Below, piece by piece: positions 25,569 through 33,691 of a stretch of DNA of 64,000 nt. Source of the stretch: DATJLY01 sp035604615 (GTDB lineage: Bacteria > Pseudomonadota > Alphaproteobacteria > ATCC43930 > CGMCC-115725); contig DATNID010000034.1 of assembly GCA_035604615.1 (NCBI GenBank), forward strand, positions 1 through 64,000, in the 5' to 3' direction. Both the position numbers and the translations under genes were made by a program. Under the pieces are notes generated by a model. The model searched no databases. It saw only the letters and a program-made list of their open reading frames with translations, and was not told the DNA's origin. The stretch's first letter is position 1. Every line of letters starts with the position of its first letter.

Positions 25569-25862
25569 TCAGGCCGATTGGGCCGCGGGGCCGGATTCCT
25601 GCTCGCGCGTGGTGAGCTGGATGAAGAGCTCCCCCTTGCGGTTGAGCGACAGATCGGGATTGGTCATGCCGTGCGCCTTGAGCACGTAGAGTTGTGCACG
25701 GAGCGGATCGTATTTGACGGGGCCGCCCTTCTGAGCCTGCACGATGCGGCCCTCGGCCTGACCCATCTCGCGCAGGATCAGGGCCGCGAGGCGCTCGCTC
25801 ACCGCCAGCGCGCGCAACTCGGCGCGCAGCTCGGCGATGGTCATGTCTCCGGGCTCTTTCAT
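25569..25862 (-). CDS. Small conserved-looking protein of unknown function
   Basis: A 97-residue protein: an N-terminal charged helix (TIAELRAELRALAVSER), then VQAQKGGPVKYDPLRAQLYVL and a Gln-rich tail. No signal peptide, membrane segment or known motif. The start at 25862 is firm: AAGAGGTG lies just upstream. It follows the DUF815 gene on the same strand by about 90 bases. Confidence 0.6.
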   Translation of the reverse strand: MKEPGDMTIAELRAELRALAVSERLAALILREMGQAEGRIVQAQKGGPVKYDPLRAQLYVLKAHGMTNPDLSLNRKGELFIQLTTREQESGPAAQSA

Positions 25863-25954
25863 GATCACCTCTTCTTGGCGCGCGCATGATAGTGGGGCCG
25901 AGTGCGCTCTTGCTAGGGGCATATGCGAGCAATGCGGATCCCGCGAGCTCGATG

Positions 25955-26815
25955 TCACTCCAGCCGCTTGCCGAGCCGTCCGGCCGCGTCCTGGATATAT
26001 TGCCACGCGACGCGGCCCGAGCGCGCGCCGCGCGTGATGGCCCACTCGGACGCTTCCGCGCGCAGCATTTCCGGCGCCAGGTCGAGCCCGTAATGCGCGG
26101 CATAGGCGGCGACCATCGCGTGATAGGTCTCCTGATCGCAGGCGTGGAAGCCGAGCCACAGGCCGAACCGGTCGGACAGCGACACCTTCTCCTCGACCGC
26201 CTCGCCCGGGTTGAGCGCGGTCGAGCGCTCGTTCTCGATCATGTCGCGCGCCATGAGATGGCGCCGGTTCGAGGTGGCGTAGAGCACGACATTGTCGGGC
26301 CTGCCCTCGATCCCGCCCTCGAGCACCGCCTTCAGGGATTTGTAGCTCGTGTCCTGCTGGTCGAACGAGAGATCGTCGCAGAACAGCAGGAACCGCCGCT
26401 TCTCCCCGCGCAGCCGCGACAGGAGCTGCGGCAAGGTTGTGATGTCCTCGCGATGGATTTCGACCAGCGCAAGGGCGTGCGGGCGCTCGCGGTCGATGGC
26501 AGCGTGCGCCGCCTTGACGAGCGAGCTCTTGCCCATGCCGCGCGCGCCCCACAGCAGCACGTTGTTGGCCGGCAGCCCGGCGGCGAAGCGACGCGTGTTC
26601 TCGAGCAGGATATCGCGGACGCGGTCGATGCCTTGCAGGAGATCGAGCTCGACGCGGCTCACGCTCGCCACCGGCTCGAGCCACATGCGGTCGGCATGCC
26701 AGACGAAGGCGTCGGCGGCGCTGAGATCGCTCGCCGGCGGCGGCGCCGGCGCGAGGCGGTCGAGCGCGTCGGCGACGCGCCGCATCAGCTGCGCCAAGGG
26801 GCTGCGCTGGGTCAT
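25955..26815 (-). CDS. DUF815-family AAA+ ATPase
   Basis: A 286-residue ATPase. Walker A is WGARGMGKSSLVKA (about 90-103), Walker B LLFCDDLSFDQ, then the arginine-rich ATSNRRHLM and DRFGLWLGFH, all hallmarks of DUF815. Members often sit beside yajC-secDF in alphaproteobacteria, as here (divergent, 115 bases). The biochemical role is not established. The start lacks a ribosome binding site and lies next to a -10 element. Confidence 0.85.
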   Translation of the reverse strand: MTQRSPLAQLMRRVADALDRLAPAPPPASDLSAADAFVWHADRMWLEPVASVSRVELDLLQGIDRVRDILLENTRRFAAGLPANNVLLWGARGMGKSSLVKAAHAAIDRERPHALALVEIHREDITTLPQLLSRLRGEKRRFLLFCDDLSFDQQDTSYKSLKAVLEGGIEGRPDNVVLYATSNRRHLMARDMIENERSTALNPGEAVEEKVSLSDRFGLWLGFHACDQETYHAMVAAYAAHYGLDLAPEMLRAEASEWAITRGARSGRVAWQYIQDAAGRLGKRLE

Positions 26816-26824
26816 GGGGCGCGG

Positions 26825-26854
26825 ACCCTAGGCGATTCCCGCAATCTGCGTCAA
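26825..26854 (-). promoter_or_regulatory. Putative leaderless promoter of the DUF815 gene
   Basis: On the minus strand TTGACG (26849-26854) and TAGGGT (26825-26830) are 18 bases apart; nine bases separate the -10 from ATG 26815. The TTG-N18-TAG layout equals that of three other genes in the window. Confidence 0.5.
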
Positions 26855-26930
26855 CCGCGTACCCCGCTTGCTTGCTCTTTAGCGGCAAGTCCTCTACCAA
26901 TGCGGCGCAGCCTTTGAGGAGGGGCAGCCC

Positions 26931-27374
26931 ATGTTCATCTCGCCGGCATTCGCGCAGGCGGTCGGGGGTCCGCAGGACACGCTGACGACTTTCATCCTGC
27001 CCATGGGGCTGATCTTCGTCGTGTTCTACTTCTTCATGATCCGGCCGCAGCAGCAGAAGCAGAAGGATGCGAAGAAGATGCTGGAGGCGCTGCGGCGCGG
27101 AGACAAGGTGGTGACGGCGGGCGGGCTCATCGGCACGATTGCCAAGGTTGACGCCGACGAGGTCCAGGTCGAGATCAGCGAGGGCGTGCGCGTGCGCGTC
27201 GTGCGTACCACGATCTCGAGCGTGCTGACCAAGCCCGAGCCGGTGGCTGCCAAGAAGGCGAAGGACGAGGGCGCCGACAAGAGGGACGCCGACAAGAAGT
27301 CGCCCGAGCCGGCGGAGGCGGGCGGTGTCGTCAGCAAGGAAAAGCGCAAGGTGCTGGGGTTCCTGTGGCGGTGA
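26931..27374 (+). CDS. yajC: Preprotein translocase subunit YajC
   Basis: A 147-residue inner-membrane protein with one helix (about 22-42, LIFVVFYFFMIRPQQQKQKD) and the cytoplasmic signature LRRGDKVVTAGGLIGTIAKVD. It works with SecD and SecF. The C-terminal tail is longer and more charged (Lys/Asp/Glu) than in E. coli. GAGGAGGGGC upstream gives a very strong ribosome binding site. secD follows by 35 bases. Confidence 0.94.
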   Translation: MFISPAFAQAVGGPQDTLTTFILPMGLIFVVFYFFMIRPQQQKQKDAKKMLEALRRGDKVVTAGGLIGTIAKVDADEVQVEISEGVRVRVVRTTISSVLTKPEPVAAKKAKDEGADKRDADKKSPEPAEAGGVVSKEKRKVLGFLWR

Positions 27375-27409
27375 GGCGCAGAGGCCCGAGCGGCGAGGCT
27401 TGAGGCGCG

Positions 27410-28981
27410 ATGCTCTATTTCCAAACGTGGAAAGTGGTGCTCATCCTGGCTGTGTGCGCGCTGGGCCTGCTATTTTCCGCAATGAACTTGGTCCCGGCGG
27501 ACTCGATCGCGCGCTGGCCGAGCTTCGTGCCCAAGAAGCAGGTGAGTCTCGGCCTTGATCTGCGCGGCGGCTCCTATCTCCTTTATGAAGTCGACATGCA
27601 GGCCGCCGAGAAGGACGAGCTCGAGAACGTCGTCGACGGGCTCAGGACCGCGCTCGTCGCTGCCAAGATCGGCTACACCGGGCTCGCGGTCGACGGCGAT
27701 CATGTGGCCTTGGTGCTGCGCGATCCGGGCGGCGCGAACGATGTCCGCGATATCGTTCAGAAGCTCGATCCCAATCTCGCCATGACGGTGAGCGCCGCCG
27801 GCGCAGTCTCGCTGGCGCCCAGCGACGCGGAGCGCACGCAGCGTCGCTCTGCGGCGATCGAGCAGTCGATCGAGATCGTGCGGCGCCGCATCGATGAGAC
27901 CGGCACCAAGGAGGCGACCATCCAGCGCGTCGGCCAGGACCGCATCCTGGTCGAGCTGCCCGGCATCGACGATCCCGAGCGGGTCAAGGCGCTCATCGGC
28001 AAGACCGCGAAAATGACGTTCCAGCTCGTCGATGTGAATGCGTCAGTCGAGGATGCGCGGCGCGGCAAGCTGCCGCCGGGCGACGAGCTGTTCCAATCGA
28101 CCGAGAACCGGACGGGCATGCCCGATTCATACGTCGTGCGGCGGCGCGTAATGGTGAGCGGCGACACGCTGACCGACGCCCAGCCGTCCTTTAACAACAA
28201 TGTCCCGGTCGTAAGCTTCAAGTTCGATTCGATCGGCGGACGGCGTTTCGCCGACGCGACGCGCGAGAATGTCGGCAAGCCCTTCGCGATCGTGCTCGAC
28301 AACAAGGTTATCAGCGCACCCGTGATCAAGGAGCCGATCCTCGGCGGCTCGGGCATCATCGAGGGCAGCTTCTCGGTGCAGACGGCCAGCGACTTGGCGC
28401 TGCTGTTGCGCGCGGGCGCGCTGCCGGCGCCTCTCACCATTCTCGAGGAGCGCACGGTCGGGCCCGATCTCGGGGCCGATTCGATCCATGCCGGCGCGCT
28501 TGCGAGCATCGTCGGCATCGTGCTCGTCGTCGTCTTCATGGTGCTGTTCTACGGGCTTTTCGGCCTCTTTGCCGATGTCGCGCTGTTCTTCAACCTCTGC
28601 ATCATGCTGGCGAGCCTGTCGCTCCTGGGCGCTACCTTGACGCTCCCAGGCATCGCCGGGATCGCGCTCACCATGGGCATGGCGGTCGATGCCAACGTCC
28701 TCATCTATGAGCGCATCCGCGAGGAGTTGCGCGGCGGCCGGTCGATCATCTCGTCGCTCCAGGCGGGCTTCGAGCGCGCTTTCGGCACCATCCTCGACAG
28801 CCACGTCACCACGCTCGTTGCCGGCGCGCTGATGTTCTGGCTGGGCGAGGGACCGATCAAAGGCTTCGCCGTCACGTTGAGCATCGGCGTCCTTACCTCG
28901 CTGTTCTCGGCTATCCTGGTGACGCGGCTCCAGATCGTCACTTGGCTGCGCCGCACCAAGCCCAAGTTCGTGCCCATCTAG
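27410..28981 (+). CDS. secD: Protein translocase subunit SecD
   Basis: A 523-residue RND-type membrane protein that, with SecF, pulls exported proteins across using the proton gradient. Motifs: LGLDLRGGSYLLYEVD near the N-terminus, the periplasmic P1 domain, FAIVLDNKVISAPVI and the membrane region with GIALTMGMAVDANVLIYERIREE. Six membrane helices. Length is normal for the group. Confidence 0.96.
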   Translation: MLYFQTWKVVLILAVCALGLLFSAMNLVPADSIARWPSFVPKKQVSLGLDLRGGSYLLYEVDMQAAEKDELENVVDGLRTALVAAKIGYTGLAVDGDHVALVLRDPGGANDVRDIVQKLDPNLAMTVSAAGAVSLAPSDAERTQRRSAAIEQSIEIVRRRIDETGTKEATIQRVGQDRILVELPGIDDPERVKALIGKTAKMTFQLVDVNASVEDARRGKLPPGDELFQSTENRTGMPDSYVVRRRVMVSGDTLTDAQPSFNNNVPVVSFKFDSIGGRRFADATRENVGKPFAIVLDNKVISAPVIKEPILGGSGIIEGSFSVQTASDLALLLRAGALPAPLTILEERTVGPDLGADSIHAGALASIVGIVLVVVFMVLFYGLFGLFADVALFFNLCIMLASLSLLGATLTLPGIAGIALTMGMAVDANVLIYERIREELRGGRSIISSLQAGFERAFGTILDSHVTTLVAGALMFWLGEGPIKGFAVTLSIGVLTSLFSAILVTRLQIVTWLRRTKPKFVPI

Positions 28982-28990
28982 GCCCGCCCC

Positions 28991-29935
28991 ATGTTCCGCC
29001 CGCTCATCGTCATCAAGCGCATCCCCAACATCGACTTCATGGCGCTTCATTGGTTCGGTTTCGCGCTCTCGGGCATGCTCGGCGTGGCGTCGATCGTGCT
29101 GTTCCTGGTGCAGGGGCTCAATTACGGCATCGATTTCAGCGGCGGGACCATCATCGAGGCGCGCACGCAGGGGCCTGCCGACATGGCGCAGATGCGCGCC
29201 ACGCTCGACGGGCTGGGCCTGGGCGAGGTGCAGCTCCAAGGCTTCGGCGCACCGAACGAGGTACTGCTTCGCCTCCAGCGCCAGCCCGGCGACGACAAGG
29301 CCCAGGAAGCCGCGGTCGCCAAGGTGAAGGCGAAGCTTGGCACCAGCGTCGAGTATCGCCGCACCGAGGTTGTCGGACCGACGGTCGGCGCAGAGCTGAT
29401 CCGGGCCGGCGTCATCGCCACCGTGCTCGCGCTTCTCGCCATCGCGGCCTATGTGTGGTTCCGCTTCGAATGGCAATTCGGCGTCGGTGCGATGCTGTCG
29501 ACGCTCCACGACACGGTCACGACGGTAGGGCTGTTCTCGCTCCTGCAGATCGAATTCAACCTGACCACGCTCGCCGCCATTCTTACCATTGCCGGCTATT
29601 CGATCAACGACACGGTCGTGATTTACGACCGTGTCCGCGAGACCATGCGAAAGCATCGCACGATGGATTTCCGTACCCTCATAAACAAGGCCCTCAACGA
29701 GACGCTGTCGCGCACCATCCTGACCGTGTCGACGGTGGCGCTCGCGGTGCTGTCGCTCCTCATCTTCGGCGGCGAGGTGCTGCGCGGCTTCTCGATCGCG
29801 ATGCTGTGGGGCGTGGTGATCGGCACCTACTCGTCGCTTTTCATCGCCGCGCCGCTGCTCTACTACATCCGGCCCAAGCGCTCGGCGCCGGCACGCGAAG
29901 CCGCCGCCGAGGCCGAGGCGAAAGAGGCCACTTGA
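28991..29935 (+). CDS. secF: Protein translocase subunit SecF
   Basis: A 314-residue partner of SecD. Shows NYGIDFSGGTIIEART, FEWQFGVGAMLSTLHDTVTTVG and GYSINDTVVIYDRVRE in six membrane helices. It starts nine bases after secD; its stop overlaps the next start (TGATG). The order yajC-secD-secF is conserved. Confidence 0.96.
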   Translation: MFRPLIVIKRIPNIDFMALHWFGFALSGMLGVASIVLFLVQGLNYGIDFSGGTIIEARTQGPADMAQMRATLDGLGLGEVQLQGFGAPNEVLLRLQRQPGDDKAQEAAVAKVKAKLGTSVEYRRTEVVGPTVGAELIRAGVIATVLALLAIAAYVWFRFEWQFGVGAMLSTLHDTVTTVGLFSLLQIEFNLTTLAAILTIAGYSINDTVVIYDRVRETMRKHRTMDFRTLINKALNETLSRTILTVSTVALAVLSLLIFGGEVLRGFSIAMLWGVVIGTYSSLFIAAPLLYYIRPKRSAPAREAAAEAEAKEAT

Positions 29936-30312
29936 TGGACGTGACGCCGCTCATCCCGGCCGATCGTCAAGTGATCGAGAGCTATGGCAGCGACGGATTC
30001 CGGGTGAGCGGCGCGGCCCATTCCGGCGCGATCATCGTCTTTCCCGATGCGACCCGCGCCTGGTCGGTGGCGGCAATGGACCAAGTCACGCTCGCGAGCC
30101 TTGATCCAGTGATAGCGCGCGGCGGGGTCGAGATCCTGCTCATCGGTTGCGGCCGGCGCATGGCGCTGGTGGCGAAGGAATTGCGCGCCAGCCTCAAGGC
30201 GGCCGGCATCGTCGTCGACGCCATGGACACGGGCGCGGCCTGCCGCACCTACAACGTTCTCCTCGCCGAGGACCGCCGTGTCGCGGCGGCGTTGCTGCCG
30301 CCGGCGTCTTGA
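29935..30312 (+). CDS. Mth938-like (DUF498) domain protein
   Basis: A 125-residue cytoplasmic protein with HSGAIIVFPDATRAWSV and EILLIGCGRRMALVAKELRASLKAAGIVVDAMDTGAACRTYNVLL, the Mth938/NDUFAF3-like fold. The mitochondrial relative NDUFAF3 assists complex I assembly; bacterial members lie after secF, as here. Its start overlaps secF. The neighbouring squalene-synthase-like gene resembles NDUFAF6, another complex I assembly factor. Confidence 0.85.
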   Translation: MDVTPLIPADRQVIESYGSDGFRVSGAAHSGAIIVFPDATRAWSVAAMDQVTLASLDPVIARGGVEILLIGCGRRMALVAKELRASLKAAGIVVDAMDTGAACRTYNVLLAEDRRVAAALLPPAS

Positions 30313-30328
30313 ACGCGCGCCGGACATG

Positions 30329-30350
30329 AAAACGGGGCCGTTCGGCCCCG
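30329..30350 (-). terminator. Rho-independent terminator
   Basis: A 7-bp perfect stem (CGGGGCC at 30333-30339 with GGCCCCG at 30344-30350) and a four-base loop, followed on the minus strand by four T. It ends the minus-strand PuuD-like gene; being between converging units it may also slow transcripts from secF. Confidence 0.7.
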
Positions 30351-30382
30351 CTTCCAATCACGTTTCCATCGGCGTCATTCGT

Positions 30383-30889
30383 TCATGCGAAATGGAACGC
30401 GGTCATGCAATAGACCATCGGGATCGACAAAAGCGTGTTGGTGCGCGAAGCGAGCCCCGCGACTCGTGCCGCCTTCTTTTTCTGGTCGTCGGTGGCCTCA
30501 ACCATGCCCAGCACCTTCTGCTGGTTCGGCCAGATGATGAACCACACGTTGAACCACATGATCGTGCCGAGCCACATGCCGATGCCGATCGTGGCAATTT
30601 GCCGGCTGTGGCTGCCGATGCCGATCAGGATCGCCGATCCGAGATAGCCGTTCATGTACGCGAGCAGCAGCCCGAACACGATGGTCGACATCGCACCCCA
30701 GCGGAACCACCACAGCGCCTCCGGCATGATGAAGCGCGGGATTGCCGGCCTTAATTCAGCCGGGATCTTGGGCATGGTCGGCGTCTGGGTGAAGTTGAAG
30801 TAGTAGAGATGCCCGATCCACATGATGCCGCTCAAGATGTGCAGCCAGCGGAAGCAAAGCACCCACCATGCAGTGCTGACGAATTCCAT
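30383..30889 (-). CDS. PuuD-like membrane protein (urate oxidase N-terminal domain family)
   Basis: A 168-residue protein with four hydrophobic helices. RWLHILSGIMWIGHLYYFNFTQTP, EALWWFRWGAM and MWLGTIMWFNVWFIIWPNQQKVLG match the membrane domain of urate hydroxylase PuuD. Full PuuD proteins carry a C-terminal cytochrome c; none is present here, so this is the short version, whose activity is unproven. GGGGGAAC precedes the start. A 30-codon membrane ORF lies 13 bases upstream. Confidence 0.8.
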   Translation of the reverse strand: MEFVSTAWWVLCFRWLHILSGIMWIGHLYYFNFTQTPTMPKIPAELRPAIPRFIMPEALWWFRWGAMSTIVFGLLLAYMNGYLGSAILIGIGSHSRQIATIGIGMWLGTIMWFNVWFIIWPNQQKVLGMVEATDDQKKKAARVAGLASRTNTLLSIPMVYCMTAFHFA

Positions 30890-30902
30890 GGCGTTCCCCC
30901 GC

Positions 30903-30995
30903 TCAGGCGATGATGTGGATGAGGCCGATGACGATGAGCGTCAGGACGAAGCCCAATGTCACGGTCTGCCCGAGCGAATCCAGCGGGTTCTTCAT
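30903..30995 (-). CDS. 30-residue membrane microprotein upstream of PuuD-like gene
   Basis: The frame opens MKNPLDSLGQTV and then runs as one hydrophobic helix rich in Leu, Ile and Val, ending HIIA. The ATG at 30995 is preceded by GAAGAGGG, a clear ribosome binding site. The stop lies 13 bases before the PuuD-like start. The charge pattern (Lys and Asp, then about 18 hydrophobic residues) suits a single-pass subunit, perhaps of the PuuD-like protein. Confidence 0.55.
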   Translation of the reverse strand: MKNPLDSLGQTVTLGFVLTLIVIGLIHIIA

Positions 30996-31055
30996 GATAC
31001 CCTCTTCTTCATGTTTGGCCCTTTCCCCTGGCCGGTGCCTCTATCATAGCATAGG

Positions 31056-31946
31056 GTGAATCGTCGGCAATCCATGCGGATGAGGCGTCGAAGGACCGAG
31101 GACGGCGAGCTCTCGCGGCTGGCGCGGCTGGTGCGGGAGCATGACCGCGACCGCTTCCTGACGGCGCTCTTCGCTCCGGCCGATCGCCGCGAGTCGCTGT
31201 TGGCGCTCTACGCATTCAACTACGAGGTGGCGAAAACGCGCGAGATGGTGAGCGAGCCGATGCTCGGTCGCATGCGGCTGCAATGGTGGCGCGACAGCAT
31301 CGCCGCCATCTATGACGGCACGCCCGTGCGCCGTCACGAGGTGGTCGAACCCCTGGCGCAGGCGATTCGCGCCAATCGCCTAACGCGCGTACATTTCGAC
31401 CGCCTCATCAACGCGCGCGAGGCCGATCTCGACGACGCGCCGCCCGCCGATCTCGCGGCGCTCGAGGCCTATGCCGAGGCGAGCTCTGTGCCGCTGGTGC
31501 TCCTGGCGCTCGAGGTGCTGGGCGTGCGCGATGAGATGGCTGCGAGCGCCGGGCGCGCGATCGGCATCGCCTTCGCGCTCGCGGGGCTGTTGCGTGCGGC
31601 GCCGTTTCACGCGCGCGCGCACCGCGCATATCTCCCCGCCGACCTTGTCGCGGCGCGCGGCATCGAGCTCCATCGCACCCTGTTCGAATTGAGGCCCACG
31701 CCCGGGCTAGCCGACGTCGCGGCCGCCGTCGCCGCGCGCGCCCGCGCCCATCTCGATGCCGCTCGGACGCTGCGGCCCCAGGTGCCGCGCGCGGCGCTGC
31801 CGGCGCTGCTGCCGGCGGTGTTGGCGGGACGCTCCCTCTCCGCGCTCGAGCGCGCCGGATACGACGTGCTCGCGCCGCGCTTGGCCCGCCCCGATGGCGG
31901 CAAGGCTTGGCGTCTCGCGTTCGCCGCGACGTTCGGGCGCTACTGA
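31056..31946 (+). CDS. Squalene/phytoene synthase-like protein (NDUFAF6-like)
   Basis: A 296-residue all-helical protein. RESLLALYAFNYEVAKTREMVSEPMLGRMRLQWWRDSIAAIYDG matches the NDUFAF6 branch of the squalene/phytoene synthase fold. The paired DxxxD motifs that bind prenyl diphosphate are missing from the expected helices, so it is probably not a synthase. Location after secF and the Mth938-like gene is conserved. The start is uncertain: GTG 31056 or ATG 31074, neither with a good ribosome binding site. Confidence 0.75.
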   Translation: MNRRQSMRMRRRRTEDGELSRLARLVREHDRDRFLTALFAPADRRESLLALYAFNYEVAKTREMVSEPMLGRMRLQWWRDSIAAIYDGTPVRRHEVVEPLAQAIRANRLTRVHFDRLINAREADLDDAPPADLAALEAYAEASSVPLVLLALEVLGVRDEMAASAGRAIGIAFALAGLLRAAPFHARAHRAYLPADLVAARGIELHRTLFELRPTPGLADVAAAVAARARAHLDAARTLRPQVPRAALPALLPAVLAGRSLSALERAGYDVLAPRLARPDGGKAWRLAFAATFGRY

Positions 31947-33628
31947 GGCTGGGGCCGGATAAACTCGGGGAAATCCTCTTCCCAGAATTCGGCCGCGCCG
32001 CGCGTGCCGGCTTTGCGCTGCTCGACCTCGCGCTGGCGCAGCTCGACGCGCCTGATTTTGCCGGAGATCGTCTTGGGCAGATCGCCGAACTCGATGCGGC
32101 GCACGCGCTGATAGGGCGCGAGTCGCGCCCTGAGCCGCGCCAGGATGTTGTGCGCGGTGGCGCGGTCGGGCGCGTGGCCTGCGGCGAGCACGACGAACGC
32201 CTTGGGCACTACCAGCCGTTGTGGATCGGGCGAGGGGACGACCGCCGCCTCCGCCACGGCCTCGTGCTCGATGAGGACGCTCTCGATCTCGAACGGGCTG
32301 ATGCGATAGTCGGATGATTTGAACACGTCGTCGCTGCGGCCGACATAGGTGATGCGGCCGTCGGCGGCCTTGGTTCCAGTGTCACCGGTGCGGTAATGCG
32401 CGCCCTCGACCGGCTGCAGGGTGCCGTCGTCGCGCTGGTAGCCTTGCATCAGGCCGAGCGGGCGCGGCACGAGCGCGACCACGATCTCGCCGTCCGAGGA
32501 TTCGTCGCCATGCTCGTCGAGGATGGCCATGCGATAGCCAGGCAGCGCCTGCCCCATCGAGCCCGGCACGATCGGCTGGCCGGGCGTGTTGCCGACCAAT
32601 GACGTGGTCTCGGTCTGGCCATAGAAGTCACGCACGGTGAGGCGCCACACGCGCTCGACATGGGCGATCACCTCGGGATTGAGTGGCTCGCCTGCCGACA
32701 GCGCTTCCCTGATCCGCACCGGCCACGACGCCAGGTCCTGCTGCACCAGCATGCGCCACACGGTGGGTGGCGCGCAGAAGGTGGTGACGCCGCACCGCAC
32801 CACCACGTCCAGCGTCTCTTTCACATCGAAGCGCGGCTGGGTCAGCGCCACCACCGTCGCGCCGGCGTTCCACGGCGCGAAGACGCTGCTGTAGGCATGC
32901 TTGGCCCAGCCCGGCGAGGAGATGTTGAGATGGACGTCGCCGGGCTTGAGCCCGACCACGTAGAGGGTCGAGAGGTGCCCCACCGGATAGCTCTGATGGC
33001 TGTGCAGCACCATCTTCGGCTTCGCGGTGGTGCCCGAGGTGAAATAGAGCAGCAGCGGATCGTCGGCCTTGGTCTCGCCCTCGGGCGCGAAGTCTTGCGG
33101 CCGGTCATAGGCGTCCTCGAACCGATGCCAGCCCGCCGCGTCGCCGACCGCGATCCTGGTGTAGCTGCCCTTGAGCGTGGCAAAGCGCGGCGTGAGCGCG
33201 GCCGGAACAATGGCGCGGCGGATGCGTCCGCGCTGGAATCGGTCCTCGAGATCGGCCTCGGCGAGGAGCGTCGTCGCGGGGATCAAGACCGCGCCCAACT
33301 TCATCAGCGCGAGCATCGCCTCCCACAATTGCCGCACGTTCGGGAGCAGCAGAAGGACGCGGTCGCCGCGCGCAACGCCGAGCGCGCGCAGATGGTTCGC
33401 CACCTGGTTCGAGCGCGTGCGGAGCTGGCCGAAGGTCAGCTTCTCTTCGCCTTCACCTACGAGCCACAGTGCCGGAGCGTCCGCCGGCAGATGATCGAAA
33501 TAATCGAGCGCCCAGTTGAAGCGGTCGAGCGCGGGCCAGCGGAAATCGCGCACCGCCGCTTCGTAGTCGGTCCGGTGCCGCAGCAGCAAATCGCGCGCGG
33601 CGAGAAAGGCGCTCGCTCGGTCCGGCAT
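31940..33628 (-). CDS. AMP-dependent acyl-CoA synthetase (medium-chain/benzoate-CoA ligase type)
   Basis: A 562-residue ANL-superfamily ligase that forms an acyl-AMP and then an acyl-CoA. Core motifs: LYFTSGTTAKPKMVLHS (P-loop), DFYGQTETTS, HYRTGDTG and LPKTISGKIRRVELRQRE with the catalytic Lys. FRWPALDRFNWALDYFDHLP near the start is typical of the ACSM/benzoate-CoA ligase branch. The exact acid is unknown. Start 33628 has GGGGGAGG nine bases upstream; 33637 is possible. It lies downstream of trmFO on the same strand. Confidence 0.85.
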   Translation of the reverse strand: MPDRASAFLAARDLLLRHRTDYEAAVRDFRWPALDRFNWALDYFDHLPADAPALWLVGEGEEKLTFGQLRTRSNQVANHLRALGVARGDRVLLLLPNVRQLWEAMLALMKLGAVLIPATTLLAEADLEDRFQRGRIRRAIVPAALTPRFATLKGSYTRIAVGDAAGWHRFEDAYDRPQDFAPEGETKADDPLLLYFTSGTTAKPKMVLHSHQSYPVGHLSTLYVVGLKPGDVHLNISSPGWAKHAYSSVFAPWNAGATVVALTQPRFDVKETLDVVVRCGVTTFCAPPTVWRMLVQQDLASWPVRIREALSAGEPLNPEVIAHVERVWRLTVRDFYGQTETTSLVGNTPGQPIVPGSMGQALPGYRMAILDEHGDESSDGEIVVALVPRPLGLMQGYQRDDGTLQPVEGAHYRTGDTGTKAADGRITYVGRSDDVFKSSDYRISPFEIESVLIEHEAVAEAAVVPSPDPQRLVVPKAFVVLAAGHAPDRATAHNILARLRARLAPYQRVRRIEFGDLPKTISGKIRRVELRQREVEQRKAGTRGAAEFWEEDFPEFIRPQPQ

Positions 33629-33691
33629 GTTCGTCATCCTCCCCCGGGTCTCGCACGAGCATGCCACAGGCCGAGGCGGGCGTGAACGCGG

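Noticed and set aside
31014..31056. Leaderless promoter for the squalene-synthase-like gene
   Set aside because: TATCAT lies eight bases before GTG 31056, but no -35 stands at 16-18 bases, so I did not include it in the set.
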